NCBI GenBank assembly: GCA_964035575.1
Contig: OZ037905.1
Coordinates: forward strand, 397,001 to 461,000
Origin: Rhynchopus sp. YZ270_cl-10
Taxonomy: Eukaryota > Euglenozoa > Diplonemea > Diplonemida > Diplonemidae
DNA: 64,000 nucleotides
Direction of reading: 5' to 3'
Both the position numbers and the translations under genes were made by a program. The notes beneath the pieces were generated by a model. It worked only from the letters and a program-made list of their open reading frames with translations. It had not been told where the DNA came from and ran no database searches. Positions 30,374 to 39,952 of this stretch are shown one piece after another (position 1 is the stretch's first letter; each line of letters starts with the position of its first letter).

Positions 30374-33300
30374 CTACCACGAAGGCTGCCTGATATACCC
30401 ACTGTCGTCCAGATGGTGGGAATCCTGCACACACAGGGACTTTTCAAAGTCGAGGAACGTGACCTTACCGTCTTTGTCGTAATCGAGACGCCTCAGGAAA
30501 CTCTCGTATTGTTCCTCTGACATAGGCCAGATCTGGATGTGCGCCATGCTGAAGACACCTGCCTGGCCCTTTTTCAACCCCTTTTTGACTGTGTCCTCGG
30601 AGATCCCGAAGAGGTGCCCTACGTAGGACAGCTCCTCATTGTCGCCTATCCTGTATTTGACGCGCTTCCGGAAGTCGACAGTCTTTTTCTGCTCTTCGGT
30701 GTGCCCCTCTGCGCCGAGACGCATTTTCTCTATGGACGTACGCAGGTCGTCGACGCTGATGTAGCCTTTGTGGTCGCGGTCGAGCTGTCGGTAGGCAGCC
30801 TTTGCGGGAAGCTTCCTGAAGTACTTCTTCAGTCGCTGAAGCAGCCATAGGTCCCACATAATGAACTGGCGTTGGTCCGCCTCCCAGACGCCCACCCAGT
30901 TTTCGACCTCGAGGATGTAGCCGTGGCGCTTGCTCTTCTCAAAGCGGTTCACCCACTCCAGCTTGCTGCAGTACCCAGAGCAGTTCGGGTCAAACGCGTT
31001 GTACAGCATCAGCACAATGTCTTTGTTCACAAGAGTCCCCAGCTTGTTGGTGACCAGCTCGAAGAACTCTGTATAGTAGACAGTACCGGAGTGGTTTGAG
31101 TCGGCCTCATCGAAGAAGAATTCTATTTCGTGTCCATGCCGGCGGCACTGTGCGGCAAGCCATTTGACTGTGTGTGGGAGCCACATATCGAAGATCTGTT
31201 GCAAGACGGGGAGGTGGTGGCGGCGGATGAACTTCGCAAACTGGATGCGCCCGGTGTCAGGCTCGACGTCTGCGAGGTAGTTGCGGATGAAGAACCACGG
31301 CACGTCGTCGCTGATCAGCGAGGACAGCACGCCGACCCACTCACTCTTCCACACGGTGCCACGGTCGGTGGTGTCGACCTCGCAGAACGACGCCATGAGG
31401 ACGTGAAGGTTGCGGAAGATCTTTTCGCGAATCTGCGTTGTGACAGCATCCTCTGCGGTCCTCGTCCACTTCTGTATGGTCCTTGCGAAGTACCCATGCC
31501 CATCGATGCACGACAAGGGCGACGACGGCGACGACGAATTGCTCTCATTCGTTTGATCCAACTGGTCATAAATCTTCCACGTATCGTACACAATCTTTAC
31601 ATCAACACCCTGCTGCGTCAGCACAGCTATTGCGCCATGGTTTGAGTCGACTCCCGTATAGTTCGATGCTGAGAACACCGTAGCAACAAGATTGTCGTGA
31701 AGCGTCTCATACCCTGAGTGCGGAGGGTGGTGCGAGCGTACAATAGTCTTGAGGTTGTTGTTCTCGAGGAACACCTTTGTGAGAGGGAGGCGCCATTTGC
31801 ATCCTGCATCGCGTGCGCTGTTGTGCTCCCACATAGACTGCCCTGCTTCGAAAGGTTCGGGGTCGGGGTCAGACCACATCAGGTCCATGAAAATTTGCTC
31901 TGCTCTGTTCTGCGGTGATACAGGGATCTCCATAAGGCGGTCAATCAGGTTGATCTCACGTAAGGTGCAGTCCGCGAAGCGTGGAATGCCTCCGTGCACA
32001 ACAAACACCTGCCCGTTCACAACTGAGCACAGCGGTACTGCGTCGAAGACGTCGAGCATCAACTCATATATCGCCTCGGTGTACTTCTCCAAAACCTCTT
32101 CGTGGCACCCATAGTGGTCTGTGCACGCAAAAGACTCATGGTTCCCACGGTTCAGCACAACGTACTCGGGGTATGTGAGGTAGAGGGCTAGGATAAAGAA
32201 GAGCACCTCACAGCTGTTGCTCCCGCGGTCAACAAAATCGCCGTTGAAAATGTACTTCAGCTTTGGGCCGGGCATGCCACGGTCGTCAATGATACGGCTG
32301 ACATCCTGCATTTGACCATGTGTATCCCCCACCACAATGCAGAACCCTACATTCACGTTCACCTGCTGAACATTGGGGAGCAGCTGCAGCGCGGCCCGCG
32401 CATGGTTCAACAGCGATATGACGTAGGTCACGGAGAGCTTTTGATAGGACAGCACATCCTTCAGGGAGACTACGTGGTCCATTTTTTCCTCTTCGGTGAA
32501 CCCTTGGAAACCTTCTTCTGGGAACGGAAGAATATTGTCCGCGACACGCACCCCATCACGCGCAAGGATAGACGCTTTGCGGAAAATACGAGAGCGGTTG
32601 GAGGTGAGAAGGTCATCTTCGTCCAGATCACTAAGCGAGGTGACGAAGGACGGCGTTTGGGTCTTCGGGTTGCCTTCCCTCTCTTTGGCGCACGAAGGTG
32701 AATTCGTCGAAGACGATCCAATCGATTGCGCCCTTTGCCCTTTCGTTGGCGATCTCTTCGGCGACTTTGCTGCCTTAGGAAACACCTCAATTCCATCGCG
32801 TGGTGCAGTATATGGTGATGACGGAGGCAACAACGCTGCACCAAAATCATCCCCAACCGCAGGAAAAGAGAGACTCAAATCTAGTGTCCCAGACGTCTTG
32901 AACAGTCCCCGTTCATCCCATTTGTCAATCTTAAACCAGATTAACCTGAAGATAATTGCGTACCAGCTTTTTGTTACCTTCATCCCCCTGAAAAATCGTT
33001 GAATGGAGAGGGCCGCTTCCTCCTCTGTGGTCGGCTTTGTGTGCAAAGGGAAGCGCTGTTTTAAAACAAAGGGGCAGTGCGGGAGGAGTGCCTTGATGAC
33101 CTTCTCATTGCAGGTCGGGCATTGTACGGGGTGGCAGTTTTTGATGTGCTCGTCGTATTCAAAGAGCGGTACATCCACATTGCATTTGACACAAAGCGAC
33201 TTCCTCTCCATATCGCACGTCGTTCTGTGGTTGGTGTACAACGATTTATCGATAGTCCTCAGGCACCATGCATTCGGGCATTTATAATAATTTCGCGAAA

Positions 33301-33463
33301 TCTTTCCGGCATGTATCATCGAAAGCGACCGTCGTATCGTCCCCCTTCCAGCCGATGTGGGTGAGGCCTCGCTTCCCCCACCACTTACTCCTCCTCCTCC
33401 TCCTGCACTCAACTTCGCCTGTTTGCGAGGCTTTTTCGCTGTATCGCTACTACATACCCCCAT
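30374..33463 (-). CDS. IQ / PPP-type phosphatase / EF-hand protein (PPEF-RdgC-like) with N-terminal zinc-finger-like segment
   Basis: 1,029 residues, one exon. MGVCSS is a strong N-myristoylation motif with an adjacent Cys for palmitoylation, so membrane attachment is likely. Residues 60-133 carry paired Cys/His motifs (CPNAWC...H, CVKC...H...C, CPTC...H..C), TRAF-like. An IQ motif (LSIQRFFRGMKVTKSW) follows at about 150. The catalytic core at about 340-640 has GDTHGQ, GDFVDRG, RGNHES and VHGGIPR, all metal and phosphate ligands of PPP phosphatases. At least four EF-hands follow (EADSNHSGTVYYTEF, DPNCSGYCSKLEW, DRDHKGYISVDDL, DYDKDGKVTFLDF). Members dephosphorylate Ser/Thr under Ca2+/calmodulin control, often in cilia or sensory membranes. 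The zinc-finger-like addition and the long C-terminal half are unlike animal PPEF. Family firm. Confidence 0.92.
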   Translation of the reverse strand: MGVCSSDTAKKPRKQAKLSAGGGGGVSGGGSEASPTSAGRGTIRRSLSMIHAGKISRNYYKCPNAWCLRTIDKSLYTNHRTTCDMERKSLCVKCNVDVPLFEYDEHIKNCHPVQCPTCNEKVIKALLPHCPFVLKQRFPLHTKPTTEEEAALSIQRFFRGMKVTKSWYAIIFRLIWFKIDKWDERGLFKTSGTLDLSLSFPAVGDDFGAALLPPSSPYTAPRDGIEVFPKAAKSPKRSPTKGQRAQSIGSSSTNSPSCAKEREGNPKTQTPSFVTSLSDLDEDDLLTSNRSRIFRKASILARDGVRVADNILPFPEEGFQGFTEEEKMDHVVSLKDVLSYQKLSVTYVISLLNHARAALQLLPNVQQVNVNVGFCIVVGDTHGQMQDVSRIIDDRGMPGPKLKYIFNGDFVDRGSNSCEVLFFILALYLTYPEYVVLNRGNHESFACTDHYGCHEEVLEKYTEAIYELMLDVFDAVPLCSVVNGQVFVVHGGIPRFADCTLREINLIDRLMEIPVSPQNRAEQIFMDLMWSDPDPEPFEAGQSMWEHNSARDAGCKWRLPLTKVFLENNNLKTIVRSHHPPHSGYETLHDNLVATVFSASNYTGVDSNHGAIAVLTQQGVDVKIVYDTWKIYDQLDQTNESNSSSPSSPLSCIDGHGYFARTIQKWTRTAEDAVTTQIREKIFRNLHVLMASFCEVDTTDRGTVWKSEWVGVLSSLISDDVPWFFIRNYLADVEPDTGRIQFAKFIRRHHLPVLQQIFDMWLPHTVKWLAAQCRRHGHEIEFFFDEADSNHSGTVYYTEFFELVTNKLGTLVNKDIVLMLYNAFDPNCSGYCSKLEWVNRFEKSKRHGYILEVENWVGVWEADQRQFIMWDLWLLQRLKKYFRKLPAKAAYRQLDRDHKGYISVDDLRTSIEKMRLGAEGHTEEQKKTVDFRKRVKYRIGDNEELSYVGHLFGISEDTVKKGLKKGQAGVFSMAHIQIWPMSEEQYESFLRRLDYDKDGKVTFLDFEKSLCVQDSHHLDDSGYIRQPSW

Positions 33464-33742
33464 CGGGAGGGAGGGAGGGGGTGGAAGGGGTGCAGAAGGA
33501 GTCGAGAAGGCGGGGTGAGGAAGAGGTTTAGGGAAGGATGTGTGGGTGCTTTCCTGAAAGGGGGAGGGGGGAGGTTGTGAGTGGTGCGTGGTGAGGGTGA
33601 ACGAAATTAAAAAATGTATGTGGTGTGATCACCAAACGGATTCTCCGTGGTTCCCCCGTGGGTTGTCCGTACCCCTTGAATCACACTAGTATGTGTGTAA
33701 AAATATGCGGAATCGGGAGGGGGGGGACAAAGAGAAGTTGAG
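33464..33742. other. 5' leader and spacer of the phosphatase gene
   Basis: Pyrimidine-rich on the minus strand up to about 33590, then spacer with CTCCGTGGTTCCCCCGTGGG, related to sequence at 50712 and 52242. Confidence 0.5.
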
Positions 33743-33784
33743 AGTGCGAAGGCCTCGCAGTTCATCATGGTGGACGTAGGCACT
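33743..33784 (-). ncRNA. Candidate hairpin element, M2 family copy j
   Basis: Preceded by a TTTGTCACAG acceptor-like run; TGCCTACGTCC...GAGGC...GCACT keeps the AGTGC/GCACT and GCCT/AGGC pairings despite changes in the loop. Confidence 0.4.
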
Positions 33785-34163
33785 GTGACAAACAGAATGG
33801 AGTGGGAGGGCTTTCGTTGTAGCAAGGATCACCTCAAAACATCGTTTTGTGAAAACGTCTTATGTAATAAAACTGTGGGTTATGGGGAACTTGGAAAACA
33901 CACGAACCACCAAACAGCGTAACGAGATTGCATATGCCACCGTTCAGTACACACTTTAATGCCCCCAGCCCCTGCCCCTGCCGCAAAAACCCCGCAGATT
34001 ATAAACCAGCCTGCCCGTCCCCAAAGTACTGCCTTTGTCAAGGCAATTTGTACCGAAACTAGTTCAGGCAGTCATCAGCTAACCAAACTAGAAACTATGT
34101 GCGAAACACGGTATTCTGCTGTCCATTCAAGGAGAACAGCGAATGTGACTGCAGTCGTGCAAT
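33785..34163. other. 3' flank ('type B') of UW4
   Basis: Homologous to the 3' flanks of UW6 (39834-39952), UW8 (42515-42725) and UW9 (44790-44882), for example AAACTGTGGGTTATGGGGAA and GACTGCAGTCGTGCAATTCA. Different from the type A flank of UW2, UW5, UW7 and UW10. Confidence 0.7.
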
Positions 34164-35246
34164 TCAAGACAGGTGTGAGATGTCAACAATCTCAACACCC
34201 TCATCCCTGCTGCACATCACCACACCACCACAGCTGCTCATCGCAAGACCGTAAGAATCGCAGCTCTCCAATTTACGACGCAAGAGTTGTTCCCCTGTTG
34301 AGATGGACCACACATACAAAGTTGTGGTGCAGTAGACAGCAACAACGTCGTTGGACACAGCAACATCAGTCCAGCTGTTTTCAGAGTCGTCTTCAAATAC
34401 ACATTCACCTGCTTCAATATTCCAGACACGCACACCTTTGCTGCAACACGCTGCAATGAAACGCTGGTTTGGTGATAGTGCCACATAATGAACATAAGAA
34501 GTGCATGTAAGAACAAGCACCTCCACCCCTGTCGTGTAGTCCCAGATGGTGACATCTTCGCTGCCGTCCCCAAACATCGCCACCCTGTCGCCTGTCACAA
34601 CCATGACTAAGCTGCACTCAATGTGGTCCCATTCATGCACAACAACGCCTGTTGCAATGTCCCACACCTGCAAACCATTGTTCCTGCAGCACGACAACAG
34701 CTTTGTTCCACAGGGTGACCATGCCGTGGTCCACCTCACAGAACCTTCATCTCCAAAGGAGTGCTTCAATGCACCTGTCTTCACGTCACGAACTTCAGCA
34801 CAATGCGTGTCCTTGTTGACACATGAGATCCACTCACTGCAAGGTGAGAAGGGTGGGGTATAATTATACTTGCAAGGGAAGTGGCACAGACGCTCATGTG
34901 TTTCTGTGTCGAGGATGGACAGACCCCCCTCATTCCGCATGACTGCAAGGTACCTGTCACACGGGGAGAGTGTGAGAGAATATATGTCCTCCGAAGGTAT
35001 CACCCCAGGAGTGATGTTGGCACCAGTGCAGTACAGCTCAACGGCACATCCCTCATCCATCTCCGTGTCGCAGATGCGCAAGTCGTCGTTGCCGATGTCG
35101 CCACCGCCTCTCATCCGCACACCAACATGCCGAGCACGTGGCACGCCAAGCTCCGCAACAAGCTTCCCCTTCACCTGTGCAAGGGTGGCGCTCCCGTCCA
35201 CTTCTATCACACAGCTTGCAGACTCGAAGTGTCCTGTGATGTCCAT
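34164..35246 (-). CDS. Ubl-WD40 family protein, copy UW4
   Basis: 360 residues: ubiquitin-like head 1-75 (variant EVDGSATL), then seven blades to DISHLS. Blade framework SPCDRYLAV, SPCSEWISC, SPCGTKLLS, PNQRFIAAC is standard. Copy-specific segments are RNEGG (b-c of blade 1), CKYNYTPP (d-a into blade 2), HIECSLV (into blade 4), GDGSED (b-c of blade 4), TSYVHY (into blade 5), CSKG (b-c of blade 5) and YCTTTLY (blade 6). Conserved acceptor leader upstream, type B 3' flank downstream; 194 nt separate its start from the stop of UW5. Confidence 0.9.
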   Translation of the reverse strand: MDITGHFESASCVIEVDGSATLAQVKGKLVAELGVPRARHVGVRMRGGGDIGNDDLRICDTEMDEGCAVELYCTGANITPGVIPSEDIYSLTLSPCDRYLAVMRNEGGLSILDTETHERLCHFPCKYNYTPPFSPCSEWISCVNKDTHCAEVRDVKTGALKHSFGDEGSVRWTTAWSPCGTKLLSCCRNNGLQVWDIATGVVVHEWDHIECSLVMVVTGDRVAMFGDGSEDVTIWDYTTGVEVLVLTCTSYVHYVALSPNQRFIAACCSKGVRVWNIEAGECVFEDDSENSWTDVAVSNDVVAVYCTTTLYVWSISTGEQLLRRKLESCDSYGLAMSSCGGVVMCSRDEGVEIVDISHLS

Positions 35247-35440
35247 GTTCAGGGGGTGTAACTCTGTTCTGTGGGGACAGGTGTGTGGGGAGGGCAGGAA
35301 GAAGAGGGGTGGGGTGGTGTTTGTAAAAGGAAACGAGACCTGTGCATCTATCTTTACGTATCTTCCCGCATGGAGTTACCCAGGCAAGGTGCAGGAAAGG
35401 GAAGCAAAGTTAGATGGCACCTTTCATTTGTGAAGTGGGT

Positions 35441-36526
35441 TCAAGACAGGTGTGAGATGTCAACAATCTCAACACCGTTATCCCTGCCGTACATCACCAC
35501 ACCACCACAGCTGCTGATTGCAAGACCATAAGAATCGTTGTCCACAAATTCACGACGTAACAGTTGCTTCCCTGTTGAGATGGACCACACACACAAGGTC
35601 TCAGAAGAGAAGACAGCAACGTTCTCGTTCGACACAGCAACATCAAAAGATCTGTTTTCTGCGACGTCGTCAAATACACATTCACCCGTTTCAATGTTCC
35701 AGACACGCACAGATTTGGTACAAGACGCTGCTATGAAACGCTGGTTCGGTGACAGTGCTACATATATAACATTCAAAGGGGATGTCAGAACAAGCACCTC
35801 CACCCCTGTCGTGTAGTCCCAGATGGTGATGTGTTTGCTGTAATTTCCCAACATCGCCACCCTGTCGCCTGTCACAACCATCACGTACGTGCTCTTCAAA
35901 ATGTGGTCCCATTCATGCACAACAACGCCTGTTGCAATGTCCCACACCTGCAAACCCTTCCTGCAGCACGACAACAGCTTTGTTCCACAGGGTGACCATG
36001 CCGTGGTCTTCCTCTCATCACCTTCATCTCCAAAGGAGTGCTTCAATGCACCTGTCTTCACGTCATGAACTTCAGCACATTCCATGTCCTTGTTAACGCA
36101 TGAGATCCACTCACCGCACGGAGAGAATGCTGGGGTGGAATTACACAAGCAAGGGAAGTGGCACAGACGCTCATGTGTTTCCGTATCGAAGACTGACAGA
36201 CCCCCTTTATTCCACATGACTGCAAGGTACCTGTCACACGGGGAGAGTGTGAGGTCGTACGTATTCTCCGAACCTGGTATCACCCCAGGAGAGATGTTGG
36301 CACCAGTGCAGTACAGCTCAACGGCACATCCCTCATCCATCTCCGTGTCGCAGATGCGCAAGTCGTCGTTGCCGATGTCGCCACCGCCTCTCATCCGCAC
36401 ACCAACATGCCGAGCACGAGGCACGCCAAGCTCCGCAACAAGCTTCCCCTTCACCTGTGCAAGGGTGGCGCTCCTGTCCACTTCTATCACACAGCTTGCA
36501 GACTCGAAGTGTCCTGTGATGTCCAT
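35441..36526 (-). CDS. Ubl-WD40 family protein, copy UW5
   Basis: 361 residues, start chosen at MDITGHF although the frame is open 53 codons further. Copy-specific segments: WNKGG (blade 1), CLCNSTPA (into blade 2), HILKSTY (into blade 4), GNYSKHI (blade 4), SPLNVIY (into blade 5), CTKS (blade 5), DVAENRSF (into blade 6), FSSETLC (blade 6). Head is the common form (EVDRSATLAQ, TEMDEGCA). The leader has the conserved acceptor; upstream of about 36612 the flank is unique and no longer matches other copies. Function unknown. Confidence 0.9.
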   Translation of the reverse strand: MDITGHFESASCVIEVDRSATLAQVKGKLVAELGVPRARHVGVRMRGGGDIGNDDLRICDTEMDEGCAVELYCTGANISPGVIPGSENTYDLTLSPCDRYLAVMWNKGGLSVFDTETHERLCHFPCLCNSTPAFSPCGEWISCVNKDMECAEVHDVKTGALKHSFGDEGDERKTTAWSPCGTKLLSCCRKGLQVWDIATGVVVHEWDHILKSTYVMVVTGDRVAMLGNYSKHITIWDYTTGVEVLVLTSPLNVIYVALSPNQRFIAASCTKSVRVWNIETGECVFDDVAENRSFDVAVSNENVAVFSSETLCVWSISTGKQLLRREFVDNDSYGLAISSCGGVVMYGRDNGVEIVDISHLS

Positions 36527-37120
36527 GTTCAGGGGGTGTGGCTCTGTTCTGTGGGGACAGGTGTGTGGGGAGGACAGGAAGAAGAGGGGTGGAGTGGTGT
36601 TTGTGAAGGAAACTCTGGCAGGGGGCCAGGTAGAAGACGTTTGAGACGTAGGAGCGTGACTCCTCCGCAAGGCGCAGCTTGTCACTGTCCGGCTACTGTA
36701 TCACTGAGACTGCATTGGTCCCTGGCGTGCGTAACATATGTGGACTCAGATCAGGAGGAAAAATGCTCCAGAGACTCGTTACTCTTGCTTGTTGGGGAAG
36801 ACTCGTTTGCATTTATTGCTACAAAGTAACAATAAACCATTTTTCCGGTACCCTTCTCGCCACCCCCATGGTACACGAAAAAACCGGTGGGATTGATAAT
36901 TAATGCTATTATGAGTTGTGTTTTGTGTAAAAAAGCACAGTCAAAACGAATCCTCTGCACTTCTTGTTGGTGTAGTGATGAAAGATCACTTGGGTGGAGG
37001 GTGGAGGGTCGAAAAAAAAAGTTGGGGAAGTGGGGCTTTTGTTTACCTAACCGACACAGCTAGAACCTTACTCAGAAATGATATACACGACGCATTTTTT
37101 TTTTGCTTTTTCGCTACATG
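36527..37120. other. Spacer between UW5 and the glycosyltransferase gene
   Basis: Acceptor leader of UW5 to about 36610, then unique DNA with no supported gene. Confidence 0.5.
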
Positions 37121-38524
37121 CTACAGGCCGTCACAAAGGTTGCCAGGATAGGGACTAACTGAAACGTTCATGCTTGGGTACTCGCGTTGCCGTGTCTGCG
37201 TGGTCCATTCACCCCACGCGTCTGTGGTGTGAAGGTGCTGAAGAATATGCAACTTTGGATCGGCCAATGCGGAGTAGAACGTAGAAAAGTGAAACGTGCT
37301 CGTAATTGACCCAAAGGAAATGTCGCAGCTTCGAAGGACAAATTGCTCCGCAGCGGTTAGTAGCGACCCGCGTTCAAATTCACAGTCTGAAAACTTCCGT
37401 ATCATGCCTAAGCTGTCTTCGGCAATGTGCACCGGGTACACTCCGGATGTGAAGGTCTTCGCAGTTGCTGACAGTTTTGTTTCTATTGCTCTCCGGACAC
37501 CAGGGTCATCACCGAGAATGTACACGCTCACCTGTTTGCCTGTGGCAGTAATGCTGTCGATGTACCGCTGGGGGCACTCAGTGTACGTGGTCACGACGTT
37601 CTTCTTACCTCTTTGAATCGTCGGGTTTGCCTTGGGGCCTGCCCGGACAGCAATGCACATTTTCACGTCACCTTTTCTAAAGCCTTTCGAAATTTCTTTC
37701 ACAAGGCCAGAAATAACCGGGCTCGGTTGCATGAAATACGGCAGGAACCAACCAAACCCGAAGTCGGAGCGTCCAGTGAAGTCGAACCATTCCTTCAGGG
37801 TTGCCATGTTTTTGCGCATCATCTCGGACCTTGGGTTCGCGTCGTCCTTTAACTTCTCGAGAAGTGACGAAAAAGCGATGCCACACGTCCATCCGTCGTA
37901 GAACACAACATTTTTGCCGCCCCGTTCTGCAGCAAGGGCGTCATCAAGAAACTCTGACAGATACGGCCCCTGGTCACAAGCTCGCCACGTGAACGCAACA
38001 CGTCTCTGCTTCCCGAGAGAATTCACAAAAGATCGCCTGGTGGGATAGTCGATGAGGCCCAGGAGAGGATGTGCACTGCGAGAGTAGTAAAGACTGGAGT
38101 CGAACGGCTCGCTCCAGTCGTGGAAGAAAACGCGGCTGGTCATCATCGAGTAGATCAGCATCCATGCGACAGCCAACTGTCTGTTTCCAAACCCGTTTCT
38201 GTTATTCGAATACAGCAGCACAGGTGACGGCAAGCTTTCAGACAGCACTGCCGACGTTCTGGAGTGGAAGTTAGCGTACGCGGTCAGGATGGCATCAAAA
38301 TTTGGGGGCCGTGCAGTGCTGCCAGTCACCTCTTCCACTTCACGGCGAAGGTCGAACAGTTTCCACTCGTCCTCAGGGACGATTGCAACAGTTACACATC
38401 CCAGCAACCCTTCCTGCCGGTGCACGTATGATTGCCCAAGAAACAACAAAATAGTAAGCGCCAGAACTGTGTACACCATGTACCGACGTTTATTGTTCAT
38501 CAGTAACCAGCGCAGCCGAGACAT
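37121..38524 (-). CDS. Type II membrane glycosyltransferase, fucosyltransferase (GT37)-like
   Basis: 467 residues from MSRLRWLLMNNKRRYM; 66 upstream in-frame codons are rejected because they run through a mobile element. A short basic cytosolic tail is followed by a transmembrane anchor at about 16-34 (MVYTVLALTILLFLGQ), the usual Golgi type II layout. The motif NNRNGFGNRQLAVAWMLIYS, then SRVFFHDWSEPFDSSLYY at about 125-160, resembles the GxGNR donor-site region of GT37 (plant FUT1-like) fucosyltransferases; CIAVRAG and VYILGDDP later on suit the nucleotide-sugar half. A likely role is fucosylation of glycans in the Golgi. Intronless. The leader has two candidate AG acceptors within 45 nt of the start. 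Fold class likely, donor and acceptor uncertain. Confidence 0.7.
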   Translation of the reverse strand: MSRLRWLLMNNKRRYMVYTVLALTILLFLGQSYVHRQEGLLGCVTVAIVPEDEWKLFDLRREVEEVTGSTARPPNFDAILTAYANFHSRTSAVLSESLPSPVLLYSNNRNGFGNRQLAVAWMLIYSMMTSRVFFHDWSEPFDSSLYYSRSAHPLLGLIDYPTRRSFVNSLGKQRRVAFTWRACDQGPYLSEFLDDALAAERGGKNVVFYDGWTCGIAFSSLLEKLKDDANPRSEMMRKNMATLKEWFDFTGRSDFGFGWFLPYFMQPSPVISGLVKEISKGFRKGDVKMCIAVRAGPKANPTIQRGKKNVVTTYTECPQRYIDSITATGKQVSVYILGDDPGVRRAIETKLSATAKTFTSGVYPVHIAEDSLGMIRKFSDCEFERGSLLTAAEQFVLRSCDISFGSITSTFHFSTFYSALADPKLHILQHLHTTDAWGEWTTQTRQREYPSMNVSVSPYPGNLCDGL

Positions 38525-38611
38525 GTTATCTGGTGTGCGTATGTGTCCTGTTGGAGGCAGTGGTGTCTGAGGGTGTGGGTGGGGGGTTTTGACAGTGGAG
38601 GAGTTTGTAAC

Positions 38612-39279
38612 CAGGGCCTTCAACCATCGACAAAGCCTGTCCACAGTTTTGTCGAAGTAAAAAAAAAAAAAAAAAAAGACCTCCCCGAGCCCGCGCGCGC
38701 TTCGCGCGCGCGGGTGCAGCAAATCACAGGGAGAAGCTCTCAGGGGGGTTTATTTAGGTTTTGGTCATTTTTGAAAACTGTCCCACACACGTGTATTTCA
38801 ACACAAGCAGCATTGGTAGCTTTGTAGCCACTGGTGATCCACAAGCCGTAGTGGGTATACCTGTCTTATCAGTAAGCTCAGTACATTTATAACAACGAAA
38901 GTCCCTGGCGAAGCCACGGTACGCAACATTTCAAATATTGCGCATACCATGACACTTTATTTACAGCCAAACTATGGCATGGGAAGGGTGGGATGCCTGC
39001 TTGCGCCGCAGGCGCACGGTACGCTACTTTTGCCTGGCTCACTCCTCGTTGAGTTCTACGAGCTCCGTCCAAATGGTCACAGTGGATCACAGGAGAATGT
39101 TAAAGTTAAAACCCTGAACCGAGTTTCTCCCGTGGACCACCCTGTAACTCGGTCAGAGATAAAAGGATTTTGCCAAAATCCCATATTTTTTTTAGATTTG
39201 TCGAACTTCGACAAAAAAAAAAACCAAAATAAAAAAGTTGTCGAAGTTAAGGCTTAACTTCGACACGTTGAAGGCCCTG
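38612..39279. mobile_element. hAT-like MITE, family A copy 1 (668 bp)
   Basis: Inverted ends CAGGGCCTTCAAC / GTTGAAGGCCCTG and a perfect 8-bp duplication TTTGTAAC (38604-38611 and 39280-39287). The inside includes GTCGAAG/CTTCGAC inverted words, a CGCGCGCTTCGCGCGCG hairpin and the GCGCCGCAGGCGC hairpin. No transposase. It sits about 90 bp upstream of the glycosyltransferase start. A second copy lies at 60129-61405. Confidence 0.92.
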
Positions 39280-39287
39280 TTTGTAAC

Positions 39288-39390
39288 AATGGAAAAAAAA
39301 AACGAGCCTTCCCTTTTGGTCAAAAGACTATAAACGGGAGAGGGGGAAACAAAGGTTGTTTGCTCGCTTCCACCGTTTATAGGCAGACGC
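39288..39390. other. Short spacer with degenerate M2 hairpin
   Basis: At 39356-39392 the GCAGACGCAGGCACT word of the M2 family survives after AAACAG-type sequence on the minus strand, but the partner arm is weak. Confidence 0.35.
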
Positions 39391-39748
39391 AGGCACTGTT
39401 TTATTGTCTCTTTTTGTCAAAATCTATTCTTTGTTTTTTCTTTGTCTATTTTTCCTACATTTCTCTCTTCTTTGTACTTTCTTTTGTTTTGGTTATAGTT
39501 AGATACGCTCAATCGCCTGTCAATTTCTGTGCAGAGCACGGAACCGAGGCAAAAAAACTGAAAAAAGGTGTCGTTGAGAAAAAACAAACAACGGACGCGC
39601 TGTGTAAAAGCGAGTTGTTTCTCTGCCCGTAATATGTTATGGGTGAGAATATACCATTATGAGAAAAGCTAGTTGTATTCCCCCTATCGTTTTCGCTGCG
39701 CTCTCACTACCTTTTCTCGACTCCATTCGGTTTTCTCTTACTTAAAAA
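39391..39748. repeat. Dispersed repeat with hairpin, copy 2 (long form)
   Basis: Matches 1043-1238 in its first half and 53544-53945 over its whole length (GGACGCGCTGTGT, TCGTTTTCGCTGCGCTCTCA, TCCATTCGGTTTTCTCTTAC). The hairpin arms are TTCTGTG / CACGGAA. Confidence 0.8.
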
Positions 39749-39952
39749 AAATTGAAAAAGGGGAGGAAGGTGCGGGAGGCTGGAGTGCTCGAATTAAGGA
39801 TTAAGCGTAGTATCAAGCAAGCAAGAATTTCCCCAAAACATCGTTTTGCGAAAACAGCTCCTGTCATGAAACTGTGGGTTATAGGGAACTTTGAAAACCG
39901 TATTATGCTGTCCACTAAAGGAGAACGACGCATGTGACTGCAACCTTGCAGT
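39749..39952. other. 3' flank ('type B') of UW6
   Basis: From 39834, CAAAACATCGTTTTGCGAAA and AAACTGTGGGTTATAGGGAA match the flank of UW4. Confidence 0.65.
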
